64,000 nt of DNA from Akkermansiaceae bacterium UBA2381 (GTDB lineage Bacteria > Verrucomicrobiota > Verrucomicrobiia > Verrucomicrobiales > DEV007): the NCBI GenBank assembly GCA_002344215.1, contig DDSV01000051.1, forward strand, positions 2,023 through 66,022. The letters run 5' to 3'. Position numbers and translations under genes: made by a program. Shown here in pieces: positions 8,518 to 17,305 of the stretch (position 1 is its first letter; each line of letters opens with the position of its first letter). A model generated the notes under the pieces. The model did not search any database. It was not told the DNA's origin and was given only the letters and a program-made list of their open reading frames with translations.

Positions 8518-9705
8518 TTAGCGGGATTGATCAATGAGATTAGCAAATTCATCGAAGAAGTAGGAGGCATCATTCGGTCCGGGGGCCGCTTCGGGGTGAT
8601 ACTGGACGGAAAAGACGGGGTAATCCCGGTGTCTCATGCCCTCGACGGTGCCGTCGTTCAGGTTGATATGGGTTACCTCGACATGGGAGGGGAGGGAGTC
8701 TCCGTCCGCGGCGAACCCGTGATTCTGGGCGGTGATGGCGATTTTCCCGGACCGGAGGTCCTTGACGGGGTGATTCCCGCCGCGATGGCCGAACTTAAGT
8801 TTGAAGGTCGTTCCGCCAAAGGCGTGGGCGAGGACCTGATGGCCCAGGCAGATCCCGAAAATCGGCTTTTTCTCCACGATCTGCCTGATTTCGGTGTGGA
8901 TATAGTCCAGCGCGGCCGGATCCCCGGGGCCATTGGAGAGGAAAATACCGTCCGGATTGCGGGCGAGCACCTCCGAGGCAGGCGTCCGGGAATTGACGAC
9001 TTCGACTTCAAAGCCCTTCTGGCGCAGGCTCCGGAGAATATTGAGTTTGATCCCGAAATCGTAGGCGACGATGCGGTATTTCGGGTCTCCGAGAGGGTGG
9101 TAGACCTGGCCGTCGCTCTCTTCGAGGATCTCGGAGAGGGCCGGATTGACGATGGTCCACTGGCGGCTCAGCTTGCCGTCCGGATCCCAGTGATAGGCCT
9201 CCGGAGTGGTCACTTCCTTCACAAAGTCGGATCCCTCCATCGGAGGTGCCTGTCGCGCCGCTTCCACCGCCGCATCGGCATCGAGACTGCCGTCGGTGCA
9301 CAGGGTCGCGCGCATCGCCCCGGCGACGCGGAGCCGTTTCGTGAGGGCCCGGGTGTCGATGCCCTCGATGCCGGGGACTCCGGCCTCGAGGAGGTATTCA
9401 TGGAGCGAAAGCTCGCTGCGCCAGTTGCTCGGGACATCGCAGAGTTCCTCGATGACAAAGCCGCGCACGTGGATCGCGCTGCTCTCGGCGTCGGCTTTGC
9501 TGACCCCGTAATTCCCGATGAGGGGGCAGGTCATCGTCACGAACTGGCCCCGATAGGACGGGTCGGTCAGGATCTCCTGATACCCGGTCATCGAGGTATT
9601 GAAGCAAACTTCACCCGTCTGAGTGGTCGCCGCGCCGAAGGCGATGCCGTGAAACACGGTTCCGTCTTCAAGGGCGAGGATTGCTTTTTTCCTTTCTCTA
9701 GGCAT
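8518..9705 (-). CDS. carA: Carbamoyl-phosphate synthase small (glutaminase) subunit
   Basis: The 395-residue glutaminase subunit that releases ammonia from glutamine for the large subunit CarB, feeding arginine and pyrimidine synthesis. The N-terminal CPSase_sm domain has TGEVCFNTSMTGYQEILTDPSY. The C-terminal class I amidotransferase has FLSNGPGDP and the catalytic triad C286 (GICLGHQVLAHA), H370 and E372 (SVQYHPEAAPGP). The start is ATG at 9705. carB is not adjacent in this window. The gene is divergent from the isocitrate dehydrogenase gene, with 288 bp between them. Confidence 0.97.
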   Translation of the reverse strand: MPRERKKAILALEDGTVFHGIAFGAATTQTGEVCFNTSMTGYQEILTDPSYRGQFVTMTCPLIGNYGVSKADAESSAIHVRGFVIEELCDVPSNWRSELSLHEYLLEAGVPGIEGIDTRALTKRLRVAGAMRATLCTDGSLDADAAVEAARQAPPMEGSDFVKEVTTPEAYHWDPDGKLSRQWTIVNPALSEILEESDGQVYHPLGDPKYRIVAYDFGIKLNILRSLRQKGFEVEVVNSRTPASEVLARNPDGIFLSNGPGDPAALDYIHTEIRQIVEKKPIFGICLGHQVLAHAFGGTTFKLKFGHRGGNHPVKDLRSGKIAITAQNHGFAADGDSLPSHVEVTHINLNDGTVEGMRHRDYPVFSVQYHPEAAPGPNDASYFFDEFANLIDQSR

Positions 9706-9993
9706 AACCAGGGTGCCCCTGCTTCAAAATGGGCCTTGGGAGGATGACAGAAAAGCAGGGGCTTTCAAATGGTTTGTCGGAGACCTTTTGGACTCAACCC
9801 GGTTCACTCTCCGGGCCAACCCTGTTTCGCCCGTGGCCACGGGATTTCCGGGCCCTGCCGGCCCCGCCGCCCGCCGGGGGCGCTTTCCTGTCGGGGAGAG
9901 GCTCCCGTGAGTGTTGATTTTGCCCCCGCCGTGGGTTATCAAGCACCCTCCTGCCTTGAGGCGGGCAAAGTCCTCTTATCTGCTTCCACGACC

Positions 9994-12213
9994 ATGTCCA
10001 ACGCACCCACGATCATCTACACGAAGACTGACGAAGCCCCGGCTCTCGCGACTTACTCACTCCTGCCCATCATCCAGGCCTTCACGAAGTCTTCGGGCAT
10101 CAAGGTGGAAACGCGTGACATCTCCCTCGCCGGTCGCATCCTCTGCGGTTTCCCCGAGTTTCTGAAGGAAGACCAGCGGGTCTCCGACGCCCTCACCGAA
10201 CTCGGCCAGCTCGCCACGAAGCCCGAGGCCAATATCATCAAGCTCCCCAACGTGAGCGCCTCGGTGCCGCAGTTGAAGACCGCCATCGCCGAGCTCCAGT
10301 CCCAGGGCTTCGCCCTCCCGAACTATCCTGACGAAGCCACCACGGCTGAGGAGAAGGACATCAAGTCGCGCTACGACAAGGTCAAGGGCAGCGCCGTGAA
10401 CCCCGTCCTCCGCGAGGGCAACTCCGACCGCCGTGCCCCGAAGGCGGTCAAGGAATACGCCCGCCAGAACCCGCACTCCATGGGCGCCTGGTCCGCCGAT
10501 TCCAAAACCCGCGTCGCCCAGATGAGCGCGGATGACTTTTTCTCCAACGAGAAATCCGTCACCGTCGACGAGCCGACCGAGGTCAAAATCGAGTTCGTCG
10601 CCGCCGACGGCACCGTCACGACCCTCAAGGGAGCCACCCCGCTTCTCGCCGGGGAGATCTTTGACGGCACCGTGATGCGCAAAAAGGCCCTCGTCTCCTT
10701 CCTCGAGAAACAGGTCGCCGCGGCGAAGGCGGAGGGGATCCTCTTTTCCCTCCACCTCAAGGCCACGATGATGAAGGTCTCGGACCCCATCATCTTCGGC
10801 CACGCCGTTGAGGTGTATTTCAAAGACCTCATTAAAAAGCACGGTGACACCCTCAAGGAACTCGGGGTCGATTTCCGCAACGGATTCGGTGACCTCACCG
10901 CCAAGCTTGCGACCCTGCCCGACGCCAAAAAAGCGGAGATCGAGGCCGATATCGCCGCCTGTTATGCCTCCGGTCCCGACCTCGCCATGGTCAACTCGGA
11001 CCTCGGCATCACCAATCTCCACGTCCCCAGCGACGTCATCGTCGATGCCTCGATGCCCGCGATGATCCGCACCTCGGGCCGCATGTGGAACAAGGCCGGC
11101 AAGGAGCAGGACACCCTCGCCGTCATCCCTGACAGCAGCTACGCGGGCGTCTACGACGCGACGATCAATTTCTGCAAAGAGCACGGAGCCTTCAACGTCG
11201 CCACCATGGGCACCGTTCCGAATGTCGGACTCATGGCCCAGAAGGCCGAGGAGTATGGCTCACATGACAAGACCTTCGAAATCCCCGGCGAGGGCAAGGT
11301 CCGCGTCGTCGATGCCTCGGGCACCGTTCTCATCGAACACGAAGTTGCCGGCGGTGACATCTGGCGCGCCTGTCAGACCAAGGATGCCGCCATCGCCGAC
11401 TGGGTGAAGCTCGCCGTGACCCGCGCCCGCGCCACCGGCAGTCCCGCCGTCTTCTGGCTCGACGAAAACCGCGCCCACGATGCCGAACTCATTCAAAAAG
11501 TCGGCAGCTATCTCGGTGATCACGATACCGAGGGACTTGAGATCAAGATCATGGCCCCGACCGAGGCGACGATCTACACCCTCGACCGGCTCATCAAGGG
11601 TGAGGACACCATCTCTGTGACCGGCAACGTATTGCGCGATTACCTCACCGACCTTTTCCCCATCCTCGAACTCGGCACGAGCGCGAAGATGCTCTCCATC
11701 GTCCCGCTCATGAATGGCGGCGGTCTGTTCGAAACGGGTGCCGGCGGTTCCGCGCCGAAGCACGTGCAGCAGTTTGTGGCGGAGAACTACCTGCGCTGGG
11801 ATTCACTGGGAGAGTTCCTCGCCCTCGCTGTTTCACTGGAGCACCTCGGTGAGGTCACCGGTAATGCCAAAGCCAAGCTGCTCGGGAAAACCCTCGACGC
11901 CGCCACCGGCGAGTTCCTCAATGAGGACCGTTCGCCCGGCAGGAAGCTCGGCACGATTGATAATCGCGGCAGTCATTTTTACCTCGCGATGTACTGGGCC
12001 CAGGCTCTCGCGGAGCAGACTGAGGATGCGGAGTTGAAGGCGGAGTTTATGCCGATGGCGGAGGCGCTCACGAGCAATGAGAAGGTGATCGTTGAGGAGC
12101 TGATTGCGGTGCAGGGCAAGCCGGTCGAGATCGGCGGGTATTACCATCCGGATGAGAAGTTGGTCGAGGCCGCGATGCGACCGAGCGCGGTGTTGAATGG
12201 GGTTTTGGGGTGA
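9994..12213 (+). CDS. icd: NADP-dependent isocitrate dehydrogenase, monomeric type
   Basis: A 739-residue enzyme of the monomeric (Azotobacter/Corynebacterium) class, converting isocitrate to 2-oxoglutarate with NADP in the TCA cycle. The start ATG 9994 (MSNAPTIIYTKTDEAPALAT) fits the family N-terminus; the frame stays open 75 codons upstream with no homology. Recognisable blocks are DISLAGRILCGFPEFL, IKLPNVSASVPQLKTAIAEL, NSDRRAPKAVKEYARQNPH and MVNSDLGITNLHVPSDVIVDASMP (cited as landmarks), plus ETGAGGSAPKHVQQF. Length is typical for the monomeric form, about twice that of the dimeric enzyme. Upstream is a GC-rich 288-bp spacer shared with carA, containing a hairpin-prone run of CCGGCC/GGGGGC but no clear regulatory site. 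Confidence 0.95.
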   Translation: MSNAPTIIYTKTDEAPALATYSLLPIIQAFTKSSGIKVETRDISLAGRILCGFPEFLKEDQRVSDALTELGQLATKPEANIIKLPNVSASVPQLKTAIAELQSQGFALPNYPDEATTAEEKDIKSRYDKVKGSAVNPVLREGNSDRRAPKAVKEYARQNPHSMGAWSADSKTRVAQMSADDFFSNEKSVTVDEPTEVKIEFVAADGTVTTLKGATPLLAGEIFDGTVMRKKALVSFLEKQVAAAKAEGILFSLHLKATMMKVSDPIIFGHAVEVYFKDLIKKHGDTLKELGVDFRNGFGDLTAKLATLPDAKKAEIEADIAACYASGPDLAMVNSDLGITNLHVPSDVIVDASMPAMIRTSGRMWNKAGKEQDTLAVIPDSSYAGVYDATINFCKEHGAFNVATMGTVPNVGLMAQKAEEYGSHDKTFEIPGEGKVRVVDASGTVLIEHEVAGGDIWRACQTKDAAIADWVKLAVTRARATGSPAVFWLDENRAHDAELIQKVGSYLGDHDTEGLEIKIMAPTEATIYTLDRLIKGEDTISVTGNVLRDYLTDLFPILELGTSAKMLSIVPLMNGGGLFETGAGGSAPKHVQQFVAENYLRWDSLGEFLALAVSLEHLGEVTGNAKAKLLGKTLDAATGEFLNEDRSPGRKLGTIDNRGSHFYLAMYWAQALAEQTEDAELKAEFMPMAEALTSNEKVIVEELIAVQGKPVEIGGYYHPDEKLVEAAMRPSAVLNGVLG

Positions 12214-12319
12214 TTCCTGACTCCTCCGTTTACCGAGGGAAATCGTAACGAACTAGATCTTGTCCGTTTGATACATTGACGGTAAAAGAATCGACGAGAA
12301 TCCATCTCCTTCCATAGGC

Positions 12320-15300
12320 ATGAATCCATATTTTGCAGTGATTCTTCTTATAACCTCACTAAGTGCAACCTCTCTCATGGGCGGAATCACCGACGTTTGG
12401 CATGTAACAGCCGAAAGCGTATTGCCGGGGGGCAACGGGGCCGTTGCCGTTGCATTCGACGGGGATGAAAATGTAATAGTCACAGGAAAAATGGGACGCG
12501 GTGGAAATGGAGAAGATTTTTACACAGCAAAATACTCCGCGGCGGATGGAGGTCTGATTTGGTCGTCCATATATGACGGTCCGCAACACGACGGCGACTC
12601 GCCCTATTCGATCTCTATTGACAGTGAAAACAACGTCTTTGTAACTGGATCGTCCAGCGGAGAAGGAAGTATAGTTGATTGTGTGGTTATAAAATACAAT
12701 GCAACAGATGGCTCGGCAATTTGGACGAATCGACTCGATCGCCACTATTCCACTTATGGGAATTCAATTAAAACTGACAGCAATGGTGACGTGTTTGTAG
12801 TCGGATTTCAGCAGTCGGGCCCCAATAACACCGACATCCTCACACTAAAGCTGAGCGGTGCGACTGGAGAAATCATTTGGCAGCGTACCTACGACGGCCC
12901 CACAAATTCCTTTTCCCTGGACCACGGCTATTGCGCATTGGTAGATGAGGACGATAACATCATAGTTGTCGGGTCATCAATAGGGAGTGGCATACGTAGA
13001 GACTTCCTCGTGACAAAATACAACGGAACAAATGGTAGTGTCGTGTGGCAGACTAGACACAACGTAAACGGGTCACAGTACGCAATACCCGTTGATGGAT
13101 TCATTTCTGCTAACGGAAATGTTTTTGTTACGGGGGAAATCGTTTTCGACGGACAAGGTACGATTTGCACCGTTTGCCTTAACGGAGCGAACGGAGCAAT
13201 CGTTTGGAGCAACGCTGAGCTCCTCGCATCCGGTAAAAGTGCAACAGCATCCGACATCACGGTGAACTCCGAGGGAATTGCGACTGTCGCAGGAACGGTT
13301 TTCGAAGATGTTTCTTCCAGGATTACTACAATTAGTTATTCAGAATCCGGATCTATCCAGTGGCGCTTCGAGGATACTGACGAGGCGCATTCGAACGGGG
13401 GTGGCGTCTCAGTTGTAAATTCGAGCGAGAACAGCACCATTGTTCTAGGGCACGTTCGCGATCTTGATAATGAAAGTGCGCAGAAAATCTGTTTGATAAA
13501 ACATTCACTAAATGATCCTGAACCTGAGTTCACGTACAATTACGAATCTGAATCGTCTACATCATTTTGGGGAACGGCACTTGCTTTTTCTCCCAATCAA
13601 AGACTCGCAGTTTCGGGATTTTCGTGGTCAACGAACGGAGCAGAGTCTGATATTACCACTTCAGTATTCTCTTTAGCAAGAAATCCTATCGTATTCATTC
13701 CGGGCATCGCGGGCAGCGTCCTTGAAGGAGGGGCGCCCTACAGGGAGCTTTGGCCGACAATATTACCAGCTAACATCATCGAACTCGCGCTCGCTGGGGG
13801 AACTGACAACAAGAAAGCTGTCGCACTCGTGATGCAGGCTTATGGCAAAGACTTCTACAACAAGTTTGTCGACCATTTCACTCCCGTTGATGGAACCAAA
13901 TATATCTTGTTTGATTTGTCCCGTGAGCCTGATCGGCTGACATCCACATACATGCTAGATCAAGCAACGCTCTATCCCCAATTGCCCAAGCCTACCTTTT
14001 TCCCCTTCCCTTACGACTGGCGGAAGAGCAGTGCCGCTCACACTTCAACACTTCGACAATACATCATGCGTATTAAAGCGCTCCATGGCGGAAGCAAGGT
14101 CGACATCGTGACGCATAGTATGGGCGGTCTCCTGATGCGGCGATATTTTCTCGACTATCCGGGCGATGCATCTGCTGATGTGCGAAAGGTTGTTTCTGTC
14201 GCTGCCCCATACTGGGGGGCCCCGAAAGCTGTGTACCGAATGTTGACGGGTGATTTTTACGATGATGCGGGTGCTGGATTTCCCGACCTCATCAATCGAA
14301 AATATACGAAAGTGACGTTTGCAACGCTCCCGGCGGTGCATGAGCTGCTTCCCAGCAGCGATTACTTCGCAGGAGGTGGTTCCAGTGTTCTTGGTGAAAA
14401 TGGATTCGATCTGAATGGCGACGGATTGGGCTATAATCTTTTTACTGGTTTAAGTTATCAGCCTGTCCTCGATGAGCTCGTGCGCCTTTGGGAACCATGG
14501 ATTCCGCTTCCATCAGTCAACAACACGGGTTTTCATTCCGGTCAACAAGGCAATTCATCACTGGACGTAACTAACGGGATCTACGTCCCCACCCTTCATC
14601 TCTACGGTTCGCAACCAACTCCAAAGACGACAATCTGCACCAAATCCAGACCGCGAACACTACTGGGAGTGAATGTGACGCTGACGGGAACAGCGGTCTT
14701 CGAACAGGAATATGGAAACGGCGATGGAACTGTTCCTGAACTCAGCGCCGCACGTACATCCAACTATCGAGCCTCCGCAGCCGCTTTGACAAAACTCACC
14801 CACCCCGACGAGGAGAAGGTTGATCACAACGGGATAATGCAGAATGAACGAGTTTGGGAAATCATATCTGAGTTTTTGGATTCAGGGATTATTCCTGCCA
14901 CTGTGGTGGATACGAGCGAGGCCTCTGCGAGGCTGGCAATACAAGATTCTCCTGCTTCAGTTGCTGTCGGGCGGATGAAAGTCGTCATCCTCGGTGCTGG
15001 ATATGTGCGAATACGGGATCCTCTTGGACAGGAAAACACCCAGCTGAGTAGTATTGCCGCGGAAAAGATCCCGGGCGTAGATATTCATTATGGTGGTGAT
15101 GACCCTTGGGTCACAATCGAGTTCAACGCAGATAACCAACTCTTGATCGAACCCAGTTCCGGAAGTGAGTCCTTGGAAATCGAAATCATCAAGTTTGACT
15201 CCGAAGGAATCGCCGATACCCTTCGCCGTTACCGATTTGCGCCGAATGAAGCCGTCTGGCAGTTGGAACTCACCTCCGCACAGATTTCGACCTTGAGGCT

Positions 15301-15841
15301 GGATGAGAACGGTGACGGTGCTTTCGATGTCGATGAAATGGTGACGCCTTCTCACAACATTTCTGGCGGTGGAGCTGTTGACATCGAGCAGCCGCGGATC
15401 TCACTCCAACTCAGTCTCTCCGGAGAGACGATTACCGTCAGTCTTACAAGCGAGGACGGTGGTCAACCCGCTCCTGGCCTGTTTTACAGTTTGAATGGAG
15501 GTGTTGTTCAGCCTTACACGGTTCCGCTTTTGTTTTCTCTTGATGATCGGTCGCAAATACGGGCCTTTGCCGAAGACGCCGCAGGAAACACGTCGGGCCT
15601 GATCGAAACTGCCATTCAGCCCGACCTTTCACTGGGCGCCGATTCCGGCGGAACGGTGATGCTGACATGGCCGATGGCAGATGCCTACGTCTTGGAGGAA
15701 TCGACATCCCTAGAAGAGGGAAGTTGGACTCCTTCCGAGTCGCCGATCACTCGGGAAGGCTTTGAGGACAGCGCGATGATCTCGGCAGAATCCGTGACTC
15801 GAAAGTTTTTTCGCCTCCGATCCCGTGCGGTCACAAAGTGA
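12320..15841 (+). CDS. Large secreted protein: N-terminal PQQ/SBBP-like propeller plus LCAT/lipase-type alpha/beta hydrolase
   Basis: A 1173-residue protein. A signal peptide (MNPYFAVILLITSLSATS) is followed by about 430 residues of repeated blade-like units: a short DSENNVFVTGSS-type strand, then VIKYNATDGSAIW-type strands, each about 55-60 residues. From about 455 an alpha/beta hydrolase begins: PIVFIPGIAGSVL (oxyanion region), VDIVTHSMGGLLMRR with nucleophile S600, GNGDGTVPELSA with D802 and VDHNGIM with H836, i.e. an LCAT/phospholipase-like triad. The C-terminus ends in a W...FFRLR type domain common in secreted Verrucomicrobia proteins. Base composition is clearly more AT-rich than that of the flanking icd gene, suggesting acquisition. 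The natural substrate is probably an extracellular ester or lipid; this is inferred from family alone. Confidence 0.82.
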   Translation: MNPYFAVILLITSLSATSLMGGITDVWHVTAESVLPGGNGAVAVAFDGDENVIVTGKMGRGGNGEDFYTAKYSAADGGLIWSSIYDGPQHDGDSPYSISIDSENNVFVTGSSSGEGSIVDCVVIKYNATDGSAIWTNRLDRHYSTYGNSIKTDSNGDVFVVGFQQSGPNNTDILTLKLSGATGEIIWQRTYDGPTNSFSLDHGYCALVDEDDNIIVVGSSIGSGIRRDFLVTKYNGTNGSVVWQTRHNVNGSQYAIPVDGFISANGNVFVTGEIVFDGQGTICTVCLNGANGAIVWSNAELLASGKSATASDITVNSEGIATVAGTVFEDVSSRITTISYSESGSIQWRFEDTDEAHSNGGGVSVVNSSENSTIVLGHVRDLDNESAQKICLIKHSLNDPEPEFTYNYESESSTSFWGTALAFSPNQRLAVSGFSWSTNGAESDITTSVFSLARNPIVFIPGIAGSVLEGGAPYRELWPTILPANIIELALAGGTDNKKAVALVMQAYGKDFYNKFVDHFTPVDGTKYILFDLSREPDRLTSTYMLDQATLYPQLPKPTFFPFPYDWRKSSAAHTSTLRQYIMRIKALHGGSKVDIVTHSMGGLLMRRYFLDYPGDASADVRKVVSVAAPYWGAPKAVYRMLTGDFYDDAGAGFPDLINRKYTKVTFATLPAVHELLPSSDYFAGGGSSVLGENGFDLNGDGLGYNLFTGLSYQPVLDELVRLWEPWIPLPSVNNTGFHSGQQGNSSLDVTNGIYVPTLHLYGSQPTPKTTICTKSRPRTLLGVNVTLTGTAVFEQEYGNGDGTVPELSAARTSNYRASAAALTKLTHPDEEKVDHNGIMQNERVWEIISEFLDSGIIPATVVDTSEASARLAIQDSPASVAVGRMKVVILGAGYVRIRDPLGQENTQLSSIAAEKIPGVDIHYGGDDPWVTIEFNADNQLLIEPSSGSESLEIEIIKFDSEGIADTLRRYRFAPNEAVWQLELTSAQISTLRLDENGDGAFDVDEMVTPSHNISGGGAVDIEQPRISLQLSLSGETITVSLTSEDGGQPAPGLFYSLNGGVVQPYTVPLLFSLDDRSQIRAFAEDAAGNTSGLIETAIQPDLSLGADSGGTVMLTWPMADAYVLEESTSLEEGSWTPSESPITREGFEDSAMISAESVTRKFFRLRSRAVTK

Positions 15842-15860
15842 GCGTCAACGCATATTGGTA

Positions 15861-15907
15861 TGAACCGGCGACAAGGGTAACACCTTGACCGGGGACATGG
15901 GTGACAC
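15861..15907. repeat. Two tandem 22-bp copies of an IS-end-like motif
   Basis: The units at 15862-15883 (gaaccggcgacaagggtaac...) and 15886-15907 (tgaccggggacatgggtgac...) agree at most positions. Such ACCGGsGACATGGGTrACAC repeats resemble ends of IS481-type elements as I know them, but no transposase remains here. The first 17 bases recur exactly at 22813-22829. Confidence 0.45.
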
Positions 15908-15963
15908 TTTCAGGGCGGATGCCTTGGAGAACACCCACCCCGATGGAACAACGTCACGAATTA

Positions 15964-16446
15964 AAAATTCGAAGGGACAGGTTAAATCTCCAAACAATCG
16001 GCTTGCCTAACAGTGTTCAGATGTGCATTATTCGGCTCCGATGAGACAATCGCGCATCAGAGGCGAGGGCCTGAGCTATTACCACTGCCTTTCCCGAGTC
16101 GTGGACCGGCAATTCATCCTCGGTGATGAAGAGCGTGAGCACTTTGTCGCGTTGATGCGCAAGCTCGAAGCCTTCCTCGGGCTCCGGGTCGTCACCTACT
16201 GATCGATGGGCCGAAGCCTCGCCCATCGACCCTTAGGGCTGCCCTGACGGGCAGTCTATGTCGCCGCCGCCCCTTCGGCGGCTCCATTGCATTATGTCCA
16301 ACCACTTCCACCTGCTCGTGGAAGAACCCGATGAGACCGAGCGGACGAATCTCAATCGTGATACCCTACTCCGGCGGCTCGGTTTTCTGTATGACCAGGT
16401 CACCGTCGATACGGTAGCAAATGGTGAACCTGTCCCTGCAAACTTC
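15964..16446 (+). mobile_element. Degenerate RAYT element with related ends
   Basis: The left end (from 15964) contains aaattcgaagggacaggtta and the right end (to 16446) contains gaacctgtccctgcaaact, which are imperfect reverse complements. Between them lies a broken RAYT reading frame beginning at 16041. The left about 75 bp are clearly related to 20216-20290, and the right end is related to 20300-20326 and 24680-24707, so these short repeats share both ends with this transposase-carrying copy. The element is not intact: the transposase is truncated after about 110 residues and carries an 88-bp insert. Confidence 0.65.
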
Positions 16447-16476
16447 TGCGCGGATCGAGGTTTGAGCTGCGGCTGA
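16041..16476 (+). pseudogene. REP-associated tyrosine transposase (RAYT, Y1 family), interrupted and truncated
   Basis: The frame from ATG 16041 encodes MRQSRIRGEGLSYYHCLSRV...GLRVVTY and stops at TGA 16200-16202. If bases 16202-16289 are removed, the codon becomes TGC and the frame continues cleanly: CIMSNHFHLLVEEPDETERT, the HxH (HFH) metal motif of Y1 transposases, then LLRRLGFLYD. The YYHCLSRVVDRQFILGDEEREHF segment is typical of the RAYT subgroup seen in Verrucomicrobia. The catalytic Tyr region and the whole C-terminal half are missing, replaced by the element's right end, so it is not functional. Confidence 0.85.
16202..16289. repeat. 88-bp insert made of three successive hairpins inside the RAYT frame
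   Basis: The insert splits a Cys codon of the RAYT gene; its removal restores the frame exactly. It holds three perfect stems: TCGATGGGC/GCCCATCGA (16203-16211 with 16221-16229), CTGCCC/GGGCAG (16239-16244 with 16249-16254, loop tgac) and GCCGCCG/CGGCGGC (16263-16269 with 16276-16282). This is the form of a REP/BIME-like palindromic unit. A 2-bp tg at both junctions could be a target duplication. Confidence 0.7.
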
Positions 16477-16501
16477 AGAATTGGAGCTCAAAAGAACGGG
16501 A

Positions 16502-17047
16502 TCAGAAGGCCTTCGTTCCAAGGATGAACATCACCATCCTCTCTTTAAAGTAGAAATACATCAATGTTCCGTGTCCTCCAAAGCCGCAACTCCCCAAATA
16601 CCCCAACTCCTGGTCTTCAAAATCTTCGAATTCAATTCGACATTCCCCGGAAAACTCCCCAATAAATTTTTTAAAGCTTATCAATTCCGTCGCATAGCAT
16701 TCGAATTCATCTCCATCATGTTTTTCTGAGAACGCCAAAAACTCATCTTGAGAGAAACGTTCGATCCTTGCGATGAAACGCTGGGAAGGGAACACCCACT
16801 TGTAGCAATACTGCCCGTGACCACCGAAGTCCCCCAAATCCGCGAATTTTCCGGGGACACCCCGCCCCTCGGCAAGCTCTCCTGTCGTGTAAGACGGTCG
16901 ACAAAGCCCCAACGCAACGACAACCGCGACGACGAATAGCACAAGGGAGAGCCACGCAAATTTTCGAGACTTCGTCATGGGTCCAAGATTCGGCTTCTCC
17001 AATTCCATCAGCTCCTTGAAGCTACCCATCTGAGCAGCCTCGGACAT
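16502..17047 (-). CDS. Hypothetical protein with one N-terminal membrane helix
   Basis: I chose ATG 17047 because the longer frame starts at TTG 17077. The 181-residue protein has a short cytoplasmic N-terminus, one hydrophobic helix (FAWLSLVLFVVAVVVALGLC) and an about 125-residue outer part rich in Phe, Gly and Asp/Glu (for example KFADLGDFGGHGQYCYKWVF and YLGSCGFGGHGTLMYFYFKE). The two GHG segments and paired cysteines suggest a folded, possibly repeated unit. I recognise no family. It lies between the RAYT relic and the FGE-like gene; no partner is evident. Confidence 0.55.
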   Translation of the reverse strand: MSEAAQMGSFKELMELEKPNLGPMTKSRKFAWLSLVLFVVAVVVALGLCRPSYTTGELAEGRGVPGKFADLGDFGGHGQYCYKWVFPSQRFIARIERFSQDEFLAFSEKHDGDEFECYATELISFKKFIGEFSGECRIEFEDFEDQELGYLGSCGFGGHGTLMYFYFKERMVMFILGTKAF

Positions 17048-17111
17048 GGAGGAATTTGTATCGTTTCTACTTCTCAAGGTAAAGTCATGACTCCGGGGAC
17101 CTGAAGTGATC

Positions 17112-17135
17112 GATCAATTCTAAGGGACAGACACT
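17112..17135. repeat. Short fragment resembling the RAYT-element left end
   Basis: aattctaagggacagacact at this site resembles the left-end motif aaattcgaagggacaggtta found at 15965 and 20216. The roughly 170 bp between it and the FGE-like gene stop (17306) hold no gene I can support; a minus-strand frame there overlaps the 3' end of that gene and has no recognisable family. Confidence 0.3.
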
Positions 17136-17305
17136 CTATTTTCCGCCCGCGTTTCATCCCCCGGACCCTGGCTCCGCGTCCTGCGCGGCGGGAAGCGCGT
17201 GGTACTCCAGTTGCCAACGCAGTGATGTCGCTCGAGGGTAGAACGAACCAAGTCGCCAACTCGATGCAATTTGCAACATCTGTAACGGCGGCTTGAGATG
17301 GAAAA

